NCBI GenBank assembly: GCA_963931865.1
Contig: OZ007510.1
Span: forward strand, 12,673,981 to 12,737,980
Direction: 5' to 3'
Length of the DNA stretch: 64,000 bases
Source of the DNA: Axinella damicornis
Taxonomy: Eukaryota; Porifera; Demospongiae; Axinellida; Axinellidae
The notes beneath the pieces are model-generated. The model saw nothing but the letters and a program-made list of their open reading frames with translations, was not told the DNA's origin and ran no database searches. Both the position numbers and the translations under genes were made by a program. Positions 22,960 to 37,500 of the stretch are shown one piece after another (position 1 is the stretch's first letter; each line of letters starts with the position of its first letter).

Positions 22960-25900
22960 TTAGCGTGGTGAGAAGCTACAGCTTTGAGGGAGAGATGGTG
23001 AGAAAGAGGAGTCCATGCTCCGTGGGTAGTGGGGGCTCTGGAAGGTAGGGGACAATGATCTTCTGTCATCCTCCTGCAAATGGAGGCCGTACATGTAAAC
23101 ATGATCCAAGCACACTTAGTCTGGTTCCCAGAATAGGAACCTGACTAACTAACTACACATTGGTATGAGAGTTAAGGTAGCCTCGTGCCCAGTATCCTGA
23201 CTGTGATATCATTCCAGATGTCATGAGTGTGTGAACACCAGTATTAAAATACCTCCATCTCGTCTCCCCTGACCTCCCATTCTTGGTAGTGAGGGTGGAC
23301 AAACTTCGCTGATCTACATGCAAACAAGACAAGTACATGTGGTCACATAGGGGTATATACTGGGCATTACTAATACGGTTGTTAAGCATACACTGTCATG
23401 TGTACATGTATCTGACCGTTTCAAGCAGTAGGGATCAAAAGGGAAGAACGAATCGAGAAGGTTCGTGTGTGGGGAGTGAGGGGATATTGTGGGTCCTTGA
23501 CGGGGAGGGAGGTGGGGGGAGATGGGTGTGGAAAGGATGAGCCGCTTGTTCTGCTCCAGAATAGTATAGCAGAACACAATCTCATGACAGCTGTGTGCAT
23601 GTGTGGTGTGTGCATGTACATGTATGTGTGTATGTGTGTATGTGTGTGTGTGTGTGCATGTGTGTATGTATTGTGTGTGTATGCACGTGTGTGTGGTGTG
23701 TATGTTGTGTGTGTGTAGTGTGTGCGAGGGGGGAGGGGGGGGGGTCACACAATCAATCAATCTGTCCCCAGATTACAATACTACCAACTCGAGGAGTTTA
23801 TGAGGCACTAAAGTGGAAAGCATTAGCTAGGTACTAGTTGGTAAGAGGCGTGAATTGTTAGCACTTGCCTGGTTAGGGATGCAAACATTTCGACAACTGT
23901 TGGGAGACAGACCTGCAAACAGGTGGAAAGCATGATGAGTGCCGACTAACATGCCAACAGCTACAGTACTCACTTTCAAAGGGTTCAAACGGCAGGAGAT
24001 GAGTCGCTCCAAGTTCATCTGGCGCAAGAAACTGATACCTAATATGGAAAGATGCACAAAATTGTTGCAGAGAATGAGAGCACACCCATATGGTGGTGTA
24101 CTGGTAGAGTGAGAGTCTCCAGTGTGCAACTCAAGGCTCTGTCCTGAGTTTGAATCCCCTTGGTTGTTCTGTTGAAGGGTGGTTCACCTTAAAATGGAAA
24201 TTGCCCTTTGCCCTTCCAGAAAAACAATGCCATTTATCGCAAGTTCAGCATGATGTCATATATATCACCATCCCCTGTTAATGGGGCCCAGGACCTGCAT
24301 GAAAACCTTCTGCATTTGAGATGCGGCATTCCTGGGTTATCACACCCACACACATACACACAACACTCATTCACTCACTCCCACACCCACCCACACAACA
24401 CCCAGCCACTCACACACGCACCTCCCTCCATCTCTAGCAGTCCTTTGTGTCTGAAAATGAACACATAGAAGATGGCTTGACAGAGAGAGTAAAAGTGTCC
24501 GTGTTTTTGCACATCCGGCCTCAAGTGCTCCGGACTGCACTCATCAATGTACCTGCAGAGACAATTCCACATTTATACTCCAAGCAGTATACTTTTCATG
24601 GTGGGAGTGATGGTGGTGGATGGCTGTTTGTCTTTCGAACTCTTCAGAGTCTGCCAACCATACTCATAGCAAACACGATGGCAAAGGGGAGGCCTTTGAG
24701 TGATTACAAGCACAGAGCTTGCCAGCACAAGCACTAATCCTGCCTGTCATCATGGTCCTTGGTCGGTCAAACCAATAGCAATGATTCTGTTAGCTAACTA
24801 GTCTTGTTATCCACCTCCTGGGGACTCATTCCCAGCCCAGGTTTGGGAATGGAAATCAGGTCAAGATCATTGCACATCATAATACACATGTACCTCCTGT
24901 ACTAAAATAAGCACAATACTTATAATTACCGGGTCACAATCCCATAGCCTTGCTCTCAAGCCTTCTCACCCGAGTGTTTGTCGCTTGAAGTACTAACGCG
25001 GGGGAAGGCCTGGTAAAAGTCGTCACGTGCAGTGACGTAGACGGACGGGTGGATCAAAGCTGTCTAGACAGAGCACACGATACGTGACCAAACAAACAAC
25101 AATGGACTAGATTCAACAGCAACTGAGCGGTCGACATCAGGCACCCTTGGCGATGTTTCTTGGATTCAGAAGGCTGTGTAGAAGTTGGAAGCCAGGCAAT
25201 ACAGTCCTATTTTGGAGACAAAGAAGTCACTCAAGCGTCTGAGTGTTGAGTAGCTGGCCTTAAGTGATGAGAGCACTTGAAACTTGTTTCTACACAGCCG
25301 GTAGAGTCTGAGACTGCATATAGTGTATTGTGCTACCAGACAAAGATGGCTTTGCAGTTTATCCGGGAATGTGCCACTCCTCCACACGTCCACCCAACGT
25401 CCATTTATATCACTGCATGTGCGTAATAAGTTTTACCAGGCATTAGTACTGCAAGTGACAAACGTTGGGGTGAGAAGGCCTGGGAACAAGGCTTAGCCTA
25501 CAATCCCATATATGGTGGACAAACGTATGTGGCATGGGTGTGGCTTTTGCTGTACTACCAAGTTAAGGGCGCATCAAGCCACCGAAGGGGCATGCAACGC
25601 TCGTAGACGGCAAAACGCTGAGTGTTTCTAGAATTCAAATTTGGACTGTATAAGCATGAGATCATAGACGCACGCCCCTTATGCGGTCACTTTCTTCGAC
25701 AAGGCTATCATTCCATCTGTAGCATTCGTTTTGACGAGGACCTAGCTACCTAGCGTGAGCCCCTTTCGATGCTATCATTCCCTCCAACTTACACAACAGC
25801 AAACGACGAGCTGTTGTGGAGAGCGGCGAATGTTGGGCTTGCATGCGGCGATACTTTCTCCGAATCTGGACCTGCTACATAGTCTCGGAACCAGACCCTC

Positions 25901-28309
25901 CGAGACTACCTGCTACACTGGTAAGAGAGGTACCCGGACTAGAAGAAGTACTTGGGCTAGAGATTGCTTGAATGGCGTTTCTATACCGAAATCAGTAGCA
26001 CTCATCTTCCTTGCTGCCATCTCCTGGGAAAACGTTCCGTTGAACGCAATTTCACATGCTTAACCGGAAACGTTCTTTTTAGTAACACTCAGCACTATGC
26101 CGTCTATATGTGCGCTATAGGAAGTTGCATGCCCTCTTCTGCGGCTCGATGCGCCCTTGGTACTACTGTTATACTACCAAAAATTCACACAGTCACGTTG
26201 GACTTTTTCCCAAGATCACAGGGTCTAGCAGCATAGCCATGCAGTTACAGGCAGTTTTCGGATGGTCACGGGTTGTGACCTTGTTCTCAGCTCTAAAGTA
26301 TGGCATTGGAATGACCACCCCTTGCTTAAAATCAAGCCCACGTTACAGAAACTTCCTTAATTGTCAACTGTAGCAGGAACACACAACTGACTCACTGATG
26401 TAGCCATTGCACCATCATAGTGAGACACAGCCTGGCAGTGCTGCAAGAAAGGAGAATTGACCAGATGTCAAGCTATTTTCTGGTTGTTAGTACATTGAGT
26501 AGTGCTCACATTGTTGACTCCAAGCACACGTTGTCCAAGTAGGTCACATACATTGGTACTACTTACGCGAGGGTTACAAACTTGGCCCTTGCGATGTAGC
26601 TGGCCAGATAGGCAGCCAGGGCCTGTCTGATGGTCGAGGGAGTACTCGGGCACTGAAACTAAACGTGTGTGTATATTGCCAAGAGTTTATACCAATGAAC
26701 TTCTGATATTGCACATCAAGAAGACATGGCAGCACCAAACATGTTGTGTGTGCAAGTGGTGCAAATATGTGTGTCAGTATCACACTAGGAGAAGAGGTGC
26801 TTTTTGAGTGGTTTGCCAGTTGGCTATCAATGCCACATATCTCACTCCCTGGCACAGTCTCTCACAACCCCACTACACAATCATGTCATGTATGCACACA
26901 TGCACAATCAGCACGACCACATCAAAAGCAAACTCATTGTATCCATGGCCACATCAAAAGTGACCTCACTGCACCAGATATGGTCAGATAATTACTCACC
27001 TTCTCCCAAAGGAAGTCCAGAAAGCACACAGGAAATGCCTGCAGAAATCAACCACAAAGAAGTGACCATGGATATGTAATCTTGCTGTTATCCATAGGCA
27101 TAGAGGCTATACTTCAGATTTGAAGCCATACGAACTTGAACGTCACACAATCTGAGATTTGGTGACCCCACTGGAAATAATCTGCTATGAGGATTCAATA
27201 GGAATTCCTACCTCAAACCTGTACAGGGTAACCATGAGAAATATGGCTGTCACAGTAACAAAATGGTTATGATTTTCGTTAAAGCAGATGGCTGGAACCT
27301 GGTCACCTGTACTTTTGGCCACTATAGACAGGTGGCTGCTTTAAGCAAGTCTATAGTATAAGTGCAACTGGGACCAACAGTAGTGATGAAGTTGAATGGA
27401 GAGGTGGCTGCTAGAGACAGGTTCAGTCCACTGTTAGTATTTCCGTTGCATTCCTATACTGCAAGATCACTAGCCTTGTTCCCAGGCCTTCACGGGAAGA
27501 CCTGGTCACTTGCAAGACAAGGAGGACAGAGGAGGAGAGGAGGACAGATTGGGGGGGGGGGAGTCCTTAGCTTGAGAGGTATTTGCATTGTCCATCTAAG
27601 GGCTGGAGGCCGGCGTGTTCACAAGGCATGATTGTGAATTATGCAGATAGGCACCATCCCGGGCCCAACTCCATGTGTATACCCTCTGTCAACCTAACTT
27701 CTTATATAACACATCATCAAGTCTAATGACCATGACTCTTCCAGAGTGCATGTACACAGCACAAGCAGCACAAGAGCCACACCTTGTTCAGGCTTGTCAG
27801 GTTGAAGAGTAGGAATTGTACGTGTGAGCAGGCATGTGTTGGGAGAATCACCTGCTCAAATATCTGGTTGGGGAAGAGACGGAGGGATTCTGTCAATCAA
27901 CAAGTGCATCCCTCTTTGTGGAAACCACTTTATGCAGCAAGCATTTGGTCACCAAGGCATCACTGACTGCTTCTGAATTACCTTTAGAAGTGTCTGAAGC
28001 AGAAGTGCTGCAGAATCTAACACAAACACACCTGTGTGAGTGAGTGTGTGTATGATGTGTGTGTGTGTGAGTGTGTGTATGTGTGTGTGTATGATGTGTG
28101 TGTGTGTATGATGGGTGTGAGTGAGTGTGTGTATGTGTGTGTGTGTATGTGTGTGTGTGTGTGTGTATGATGTGTGTGTGTGTGTGTATGATGTGTGTGT
28201 GTGTGTGTGTATGATGTGTGTGTGTGTGCGTGGGTGTGTGTGGGTTTGCACACGTGTGTGTGTGTGTGCGTGCATGCGTGTGTGGGTTTGTGTGTTGTGT
28301 GTGTGTGGA

Positions 28310-28373
<64 letters not shown>

Positions 28374-31300
28374 CGTGAGTGAGAGACAGAGAGAGAGAGA
28401 GAGAGAGGCCGGTGTAGGTAGTCAAGTGCACACTTTCTCAAAGAGTACACGGCTGCTCTCACCACTCTTGTGGCAGATTGAGTGAAGGTGATGAAGCACA
28501 ATGGTCATCATCACGTCCAGTTTCTCAGCTGCCTCATTCACCATCAACTGCTGCTGAGAGTAGCAGGCATTGAGGGAGGGGCGATCATCGTCATGGCAAC
28601 CACCATTGCTAAGTGCACCATTTGGGGAACAGCTCTCCTGAGTGGAGAAGAATGGAAGAATGTGACCATAGGAGATGATTGGTTGCTGGTAGAAGACAGA
28701 GAATCTACAACTGACTAGTTCGACGTGGAACTGCATCTCCTCGTGTTCCTCTCCGTCCCTCCCTACCCCATCCTTGTCGTCATCTTCCTCCTCCTCCTCC
28801 TCCTCCTCCTCCTCCAACCGCGGTACTTCCACATCAATGCTGAGCATCTGGTAGACCACGAGCTGTAGGATGTTATCTCTGAGGGTTGGGCAATACGTGG
28901 TGATGTGGAGAACGTTTCTCACAGCAAGCTCCTGGGGAGAGAGAATTTGGATTTCAATTATCTCTACATGCAGCTTCACTACACACTTAGTGCCATCATA
29001 CCAATAACGAGCTCAAAACAAAGGGGGGGGGGGGGGGGGGGGGTCGAGTAATTTCTAAGCTTGCTTCTGATTGGTTCACTTAAAGTATGTCATGTGACTT
29101 AGCATTGGCGCTTAGAAACCTACCTCGGTATAGATTGGGCGGTCTCTTCCATTAGTGCTAGACTTACAGCTGCAACAAAACAAAACCTTGGCAGAAATCC
29201 ATCTCGGTTTGCACTGAGCGATCGCTGACCTGAATGTTTGTACTCTTTCCCTTGAAGGGGTAGTTCTTGCTGAGGAGAGGCATCAGAACCAAGGGTGCAG
29301 TGGGAACAATTCGCAAAATGGCCTGCAGAGCCTGGTGGACGTTATGGTACACCCCTTCCCCCTCTGTGCTGGGACTCCAGAGGGTTTTTACGAGCCCTAG
29401 CAGGGCACTCTTCAGGTAGTAGGTGTGTGCTGATATGAGGTGAGTGAGGTAGTCAACATAGAGTTCGACCACATCGGGATCTTTGTCGTACCAGGTGAAT
29501 CTCTGGGGAGGAGGGAGAAGATGGGGTAGGGAGGGGTACAATGTAGTCTCGTTCCCAGGCCTCTACCCCAGCTTTTGTCGCTTGCAGTACGAAAAGCACG
29601 GAGAAGGCCTGGAAGGGTTTCACACATGATGCGTGCCGCGACCGTCATAAAACGTCATCCGTTCAAGACCACTATGTACTAGTACACTAGCTACGATCGC
29701 GTACAGAGACAAGTCAACGGCCAGAAGAGAGCCACACCGACTTATCCAAGCTAGAAGCCTTACCTTCGAAGTAGTGCTGAGCTGCAACTGTTGTACTTTC
29801 CAGAGCGATGGCTCACTGCACGGAGTGAACAGTCAAAGCGCTTCGAAGTTATAACCATTGTATTGCAGCCGTGTCTCAGCGGTTTTGTTTCAAATCGAGG
29901 TATGTAGTATAGGTAGGACCTGCCTCACCTCTGGAGTTTGTCTGGCCTCTGTAGCGTCTCTGGAACAGGCGATAGCAAGTTCAATACCGTGAGTATGTAT
30001 TAACGGAATCTGTGACGTCAGCGGCAGCACGTATCACGTGTGAAACCTTCCAGGCCTTCTCCGCGCTTTTCGTACTGCAAGCAACAAAAGCTGGGGTGGA
30101 GGCCTGGGAACGAGGCTAGGTACAATGTAAGTGAAACTTGTGGGAACAAAATAGAATAAGGTTGTCCAAAACAGACCCTTGATCAGCACACGCCTACTTC
30201 CCAGCTCCTCCCTTCCAACACTCTATCCAGCTCCCTTTAACTCACTCCTCCCCTCTCCCCCTCTTACTCACTCCTCCCCTCTCCCCCTCTTACCCACTCC
30301 TCTCCTCTCCCCCTCTTACCCACTCCTCTCCTCTCCCCCTCTCCTCCGTTCGCCCTCTTCCTAGTTCCTCCCCTCTCCACCTCTTCCCCACTCCCCTCTC
30401 TCCCTCTTCCGCACTATTTCCCTCTCCCCCTATTCACCACTCCTCCCCTCTCCCCCTCTTCCCCACTCCTTCCCTCTCCCCCTCTTCTGTAGGGTGTATC
30501 CTTACGAGCGTGGCCCCAACAAGGAGGTCAAAGTCCTCGGTGAGATGGGAGACACAGAGCTTCAGAGCTTGAAGCCATCGCTGCATGGCAACAGGCTTCA
30601 TTTGGGATGCGGAGAGCTGCTCAACTGCGGCCTGATAGTCGCCAGCATCCCCCTGTACATAATGTGTGTGTATGTGTGTGTACATGTGTGTGTGTGTGAG
30701 CGTGTGTGTGTGTACATACATACATGTTGTAAGTGCGCGTGGAAGGAGAGACCATGGGGCATATCCTATATACCTTCCGTACAGGACAGGAACAAGACAA
30801 AGAATTCTGGGACTGTCCTGGACATTCCGGGACACTTGGCAACTATATATGTGGGATCACAACTACATTCCAGTATGTAGAAATTGACTATATACTCCTG
30901 AATTCCATCAAGTTTACAGACCCTCCCTCCTGGCCTGGGAATGAGGCTATGTGCGATCACAACCACAATCCAGTATATAGTCTTGTTCCCAGACCCTCCC
31001 CAAAAAGCAGAAAGGTCTGGTGTTCTGAGCTACATTTCTTGTCAGATGGGGTGGACATTATCATAGGCTGTCTGCAGCTAATTGCCTATGTCATTTGCGT
31101 TCTGCCATCTGATTCGAGATCTCAAATCCGAAAGTGGCCCCATCCTATGTGACATTAGCCTCGTTCCCAGGCCGTTCCCACCGCCAGTATTTCATCGCTT
31201 CCAGTATGAAATACGGCGGGGGGGAGGGTCTGGGCATGAGACTAATTCCAGTATACTGGTATGTATGAGGATACAGCTAAAGTGCCAGTAGTTCGTGTTA

Positions 31301-31571
31301 CTAGAGATTGGGAAGCAGGGACAGATCACTGTAGGTCTAACCCTCTGCTTCTTTGTGAGAGCATCCACCACGAACTGGGCAAGGAGCAGTGGTCCCCTGA
31401 GCGATCCCCGCGGCTGGGCGAGTTCCTCGACCACCTTCTCACCCTTACACACACCCTTCTCTCTTCTGATCTCGCTCATATCCCACAGGGCTCTCGGTCT
31501 TCTTCGTGCTCGTTCCACGTGCTTATTGTGCAATGACGATATCCTTTGAACCTTGACCTTTGAACTTTGAG

Positions 31572-31599
<28 letters not shown>
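22960..31599 (-). CDS. RRN3: RNA polymerase I-specific transcription initiation factor RRN3 (TIF-IA)
   Basis: Bridges RNA polymerase I and the promoter factor at rDNA in the nucleolus (family knowledge). Fourteen exons on the - strand: 31599-31342, 30652-30506, 29502-29230, 28931-28434, 27863-27783, 27038-27000, 26652-26567, 26440-26396, 24552-24422, 24038-23974, 23912-23869, 23590-23417, 23313-23253, 23073-22960. All phases agree; about 671 aa (human 651). Recognisable blocks: FTWYDKDPDVVELYVD, ILPTHACSHVQFLLFNL, TIRQALAAYLASYIARAKFV, FYSLCQAIFYVFIFRHK, NLERLISCRLNPLK, EIVFCYTILEQN, FFPFDPYCLKR and a Ser/Pro-rich C-terminus. The acidic linker (a Glu run, then DDDKD) is encoded by a (CTC)n run within exon 4. 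A later in-frame ATG at 31479 would give 631 aa and avoid overlap with COX11. One intron uses a GC donor. Confidence 0.93.
23595..23720. repeat. GT-rich microsatellite in an RRN3 intron
   Basis: Irregular (GT)n with GCATGT and TATGTGTG interruptions. It begins within a few bases of the acceptor of RRN3 exon 23417-23590. The opposite-strand open frame is Thr/His low complexity. Confidence 0.9.
24093..24342 (+). mobile_element. tRNA-derived SINE, copy 1
   Basis: The head resembles a tRNA: an A-box-like GGTAGAGTGAGA and a B-box-like GAGTTTGAATCCCC spaced as in a pol III promoter. The body contains TTCCAGAAAAACAA, a GATGTCAT-type segment, CTGTTAATGGGGCCCAGGA and GCATTCCTGGGTTATCAC. The same blocks occur in the same order on the opposite strand at 61784-61985. 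It lies in the RRN3 intron between exons 23974-24038 and 24422-24552. Confidence 0.75.
24945..25499. mobile_element. 555-bp inverted-repeat element with 9-bp target-site duplication
   Basis: Left end TAGCCTTGCTCTCAAGCC then TTCTCACCC..TTTGTCGCTTG; right end CAAGTGACAAACG..GGGTGAGAAGGCC then TGGGAACAAGGCTTAGCCT. Both sides are flanked by ACAATCCCA (24936-24944 and 25500-25508). The right terminus carries four extra bases relative to other members. It lies in the RRN3 intron between exons 24422-24552 and 26396-26440. Confidence 0.75.
28030..28405. repeat. Compound (GT)n/(GA)n microsatellite in RRN3 intron
   Basis: Long GT-rich array with TATGAT and GAGT interruptions, then about 27 pure GT units and a (GA)n tail. 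It fills most of the intron between exons 27783-27863 and 28434-28931. Several overlapping His/Thr or Cys/Val open frames here are artefacts of the repeat. Confidence 0.95.
29023..29043. repeat. Poly-G tract (G21)
   Basis: Uninterrupted G run in the RRN3 intron between exons 28434-28931 and 29230-29502. Confidence 0.95.
29544..30118. mobile_element. 575-bp inverted-repeat element with 9-bp target-site duplication
   Basis: Left end TAGTCTCGTTCCCAGGCC followed by TCTACCCCAGCTTTTGTCGC and TTGCAGTACGAAAAGC; the right end is its complement, closing with CTGGGAACGAGGCTA. Flanked by GGTACAATG on both sides (29535-29543 and 30119-30127). The inner segment GAAGGCCTGGAAGGTTTCACAC is also inverted. No protein is encoded. 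Lies in RRN3 intron 2. Confidence 0.88.
30230..30490. repeat. Pyrimidine-rich minisatellite in RRN3 intron 2
   Basis: Units of about 29 bp (CACTCCTCCCCTCTCCCC then CTCTTAC) repeat eight or nine times with small changes. Confidence 0.9.
31480..31599. promoter_or_regulatory. Shared RRN3/COX11 5' region
   Basis: The COX11 start (31572, +) and the first in-frame RRN3 ATG (31599, -) overlap by 28 bp. If RRN3 instead starts at 31479 the divergent start codons are 92 bp apart. Either way both promoters must lie in or beside coding sequence. CCTTTGAACCTTGACCTTTG (31553-31572), a direct repeat resembling a nuclear-receptor-type half-site pair, lies just upstream of the COX11 ATG. Confidence 0.45.
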
Positions 31600-33777
<2,178 letters not shown>

Positions 33778-34502
33778 AGCTGACATGGACGCTAATAATT
33801 ATATTCTGACCAAATTTTATGAATGTTTGTTATTGTAATGTGAAGTCACATGACCTGTACTTATCCACACCCCCTGCTGTTTTCAGTACTGCAAGCGAGC
33901 ATTGGACTGGGGAACAAGGCTATGCATACATGTACTCATTCATGACTGCAGGCAGTCATATATGCAGTACCGTAAACAGCACAGGCCTAGGAATGAGACT
34001 ACTGTATTCAAGCAAGGGTGCATCGAGCCGAAGGCGGCTCGATGCGCTGTTGCATGATGCAAGCGACAAACACTGGGGTGAGAAGGCCTGGGTTCACGGC
34101 TATCTCACCCCAGCATTGAGGCCAGGTACGTTCTTGCTTCAGCATACAATATTAATGTGGGAACCAAGCAGCATTACAACAAACATCACACTCACCCATC
34201 ACATAAATAATGTCATCTTGTACATAACAACAATAAACACTAATACAACAAGTAAATTGCTCCCTAAGTGGTAAATGGCATACGTAAAACGAGAAATAAA
34301 ACATGCATGTACACTCAGCTTTGAAACACATTCACAAAGCATTGGTAAACAAGCACAACGTCAACTGTATAGGGAGAGTGTGGGTAAACTATAAATAAAA
34401 AATGAGGGAGAAATCCTAAAAGCCAGCTTTCGACAGGGCAGCTTTGATAATAATCGGCTATGATAACAATTTTAAAATCACTATAAAAGTTGGTCGTTTT
34501 TC
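33778..34502. other. Convergent COX11/ankyrin-gene intergenic region
   Basis: Holds the COX11 3' UTR and fragments of the GGCCTGGGAACGAGGC-type ends (near 33895 and 34085), with an AATAAA at about 34230. No gene recognised. Confidence 0.5.
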
Positions 34503-37500
34503 CTACCCAACATACCATCCATCAAGACAGCCAGAGTTAATTAGTAAGCAGACAATTTCGTTATGTCCTTTGTTTCTTGCTACTTCCAATGCAGCTCGAC
34601 CATCTTCGATCATGTTATTCAAAACGGCACCTTTATGGAGCAGGTGTGCTACCACTTCCAAGTGTCCAGCTGCACACGCAATTCTAAGTGGGGATTCCCC
34701 CTTGTTGTTCTTCTCATAAATCGAAGCGTCACCGTTTCGAATCATAGTTTGGACAAGCTTTAAGTTGCCTTTCTGGACACCGACGTGGAACGGTGAGTTT
34801 CCCGTTGAGTCGAACACTGCACAATCAGCTCCTCTCTCCACCAAATAGATTGCAACATCTTCATGACTGTTGTACACAGCGTGGTGTAGAGCTGTCTCCA
34901 ATCTGCCATTAGTCTGGATGTTGATGCGAACTTGGTGGTTTAAGAGGATCTTCACCAGCTCTAGAAACCCTCCATTGCTAGCATCAATGAGCGGAGACCA
35001 GTTGCTGTGATCAACGACATCGCATTGTGCTCTGTGTGTGATTAGGAGCTGGACAACTTCCGTTCGACCTTTCAGACATGCTAGGTGAAGTGCTGTTCTA
35101 CCGTCGTTCGAGCGCACTTCTACATCAGCTTCGTGGTCTAAGAACAACGACACAACTTCCAAGTGCCCCTCCTGTGCTGCCAGATGCAACGAAGACCAGC
35201 CATCTTTGTCTTGGGCAGATAGGTCACAGCCGTGCTCCAGGAGAATCTCGCAGACCTCCCGGCCGCCATTGAACGCTGCCAAGTGGACGCAGTTTCGACC
35301 TGTGTCTATCACTTTGTGTACATCTGAGCCGTGATCAAGCAGGACCTTTACAACAGCCGTTTGGCACTTGTTGCATGCGGAGTGTAACGGCGTCCATTGC
35401 TTGCAGTCAAGGGCGTCTGCCTGTGGGCAGTGCTTCAGCAGCAACTCAACGATGTGGGCGTGGCCATGCATGGCAGCCAGGTGAAGGGGTATCCGGAGGT
35501 TGTTGGCTTGAATGGAAGCGTCTGCTCCCTGCTCAAGTAAGTACTGCACAATTTGAATGTGGCCTTCTTGTGCCGCAAGGTGAAGAGGAGTCCATCCATC
35601 CTTGTCTTTCAAGAAGATGTTGATGCCCTTTGTAACGATGAACTCGGCTACGTGCTTGTGGCCATTGAAGGCACAGAGGTGGAGTGAGTTTCTGCCCATC
35701 TGGATCATAGCGTCAATGTTGGCACCGTTTAGGAGCAACAACTTAGCCGTTTCCAGGTGGCCTTTGTTGCAGGCAGAGTGAAGTGGTGTCCACTGCTTTC
35801 CATCGGCCATGTTGATTTCGGAGCCCTTTGAAATGAGGTATTCAACTATATCTTTATGCCCCGACGAGGCACACATGTGGAGTGGCTTTCGTCCACTATT
35901 GGAGGTGGCAGTAATATCAGCACCGTGCTCAACCAGCAGCTCAACCACAGCTAAAGACCCCTCTTGCGCCGCCAAGTGCAATGCCGTCCACCCCTCATTA
36001 TCCTTGGCGTTCATCTCGACACCACTGTCTAGCAAGAGAGTACAAATAGAGCCAAATCCATTAAAGGCAGCCAGGTGGAGTGGGTTCCGCCCACCACCGA
36101 TCCTCGAGTTCACGATGGCTCCATGCTGAATGAGATACTCGGCCACGTCATAGTGGTTGTGGTGACATGCGATGCACAAGGGCGTCCACTGCCGCGTATC
36201 CTTCATGTTGAGGTCCGCTCCGTGCTTTAGGAGATACTCTACAACAGGTTTCTTCCCCTTCATGCAAGCGAGGTGGACCGGAGCTCTGTGATTGTCTGCT
36301 TTGACGTTCAGGTCTGCTCCCATGTTGGTTAGCATCTCGACAATCTCTAAGTGGCCCTCCTGGGCACAGAGGTGGAGGGGGGTCCAACCCTTCTCATCTC
36401 GCAGCTCCCAATCTGACCCTTGCTCGAGAAGCAGCTGAGCTATTCTGACTCTCCCATGGTAGCAAGAGGAGTGGAGTGGAATTCGCTTGTTTTTGGCACG
36501 CGCATTCACATTGATCCCTTTTTGCCGAAGTAGCATTCTGACAATATCTTCATGCCCCTCTTGAACAGCTAGGTGGAGAGGACTCCAGTCGTCCTTGTCC
36601 TGCAACAGGTAATTGACACCTGTCCTGAGAAGGAATTCAGCAATCGTAATATGGCCCTCAAAGGCAGCCAAGTGGAGGCAGTTTCTTGCGCTGTCAATGG
36701 TGTCATCAACGTTGGCACCGTGCGTGACGAGGAGCTTGGCAATGTTGTCATAGCCGTGTTGGCATGCAACGTGAAGTGGGGTCCAGCTCTTGGAGTCACG
36801 AGCTGATATATTGGCACCAAACTTGATGAGGTACTCCACTATTGAGGTTCTCCCCTTCAGGACAGCGTTGTGCAGGGGAGTTCGACCGTTCTTTGCTTTT
36901 GGGTTCACATCCATCTCCCCACACTTATCCGACAGAAGGAGTTTGACGATATCAAGATGCCCCTCTTGGGCAGCAAGGTGGAGTGGTGTCCAGCCATCCT
37001 TGTCAACTTCCTTGATCAAGGGGAAAGTTTCGGGAAGAGCTAGGAAGTGCTCCACACATTGTATGTGGCCATGGTAGCATGCAGCATGGATAGCGTTCCG
37101 TCCTGTCTTGCTTTTCAGCGTGAGGTCAACTTTCTCTTGAAAATGGCAGATTTCCTTCACAACTTCAGGATGCCCTTCTTGGGATGCCAGAATGACTGCC
37201 GTCCACCCTTCTTCGTCTTGGAGGTTAACATCAGCATCTCTCTCCAGCAAAATCTTTGTGCACTCCACGAAGCCCTCAAAGGCTGCTAAATGCAAAGCAG
37301 TTCTTCCGATCTTTATCGTATCGTCAATACTTGCTCCATGGTCCAACAGGCACCTGGTGATCTGCGGATAACCATAGTGACAAGCAAAGTGGAGAGGAGA
37401 CCAACCCTTATTATCCTTTACGTTTATGAAGTCGTTGGACTTGATGTGTGCGAGCAGAACCTCGACTATTTCAAGAGAGCCACTGCAAACCGCCTCCTGG

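Noticed and set aside
28017..28501. Several long open frames of His/Thr or Cys/Val residues
   Set aside because: They are translations of (GT)n/(CA)n repeats within an RRN3 intron, in all frames and on both strands. The same applies to frames near 1196-1534, 23314-23760 and 32588-33136.
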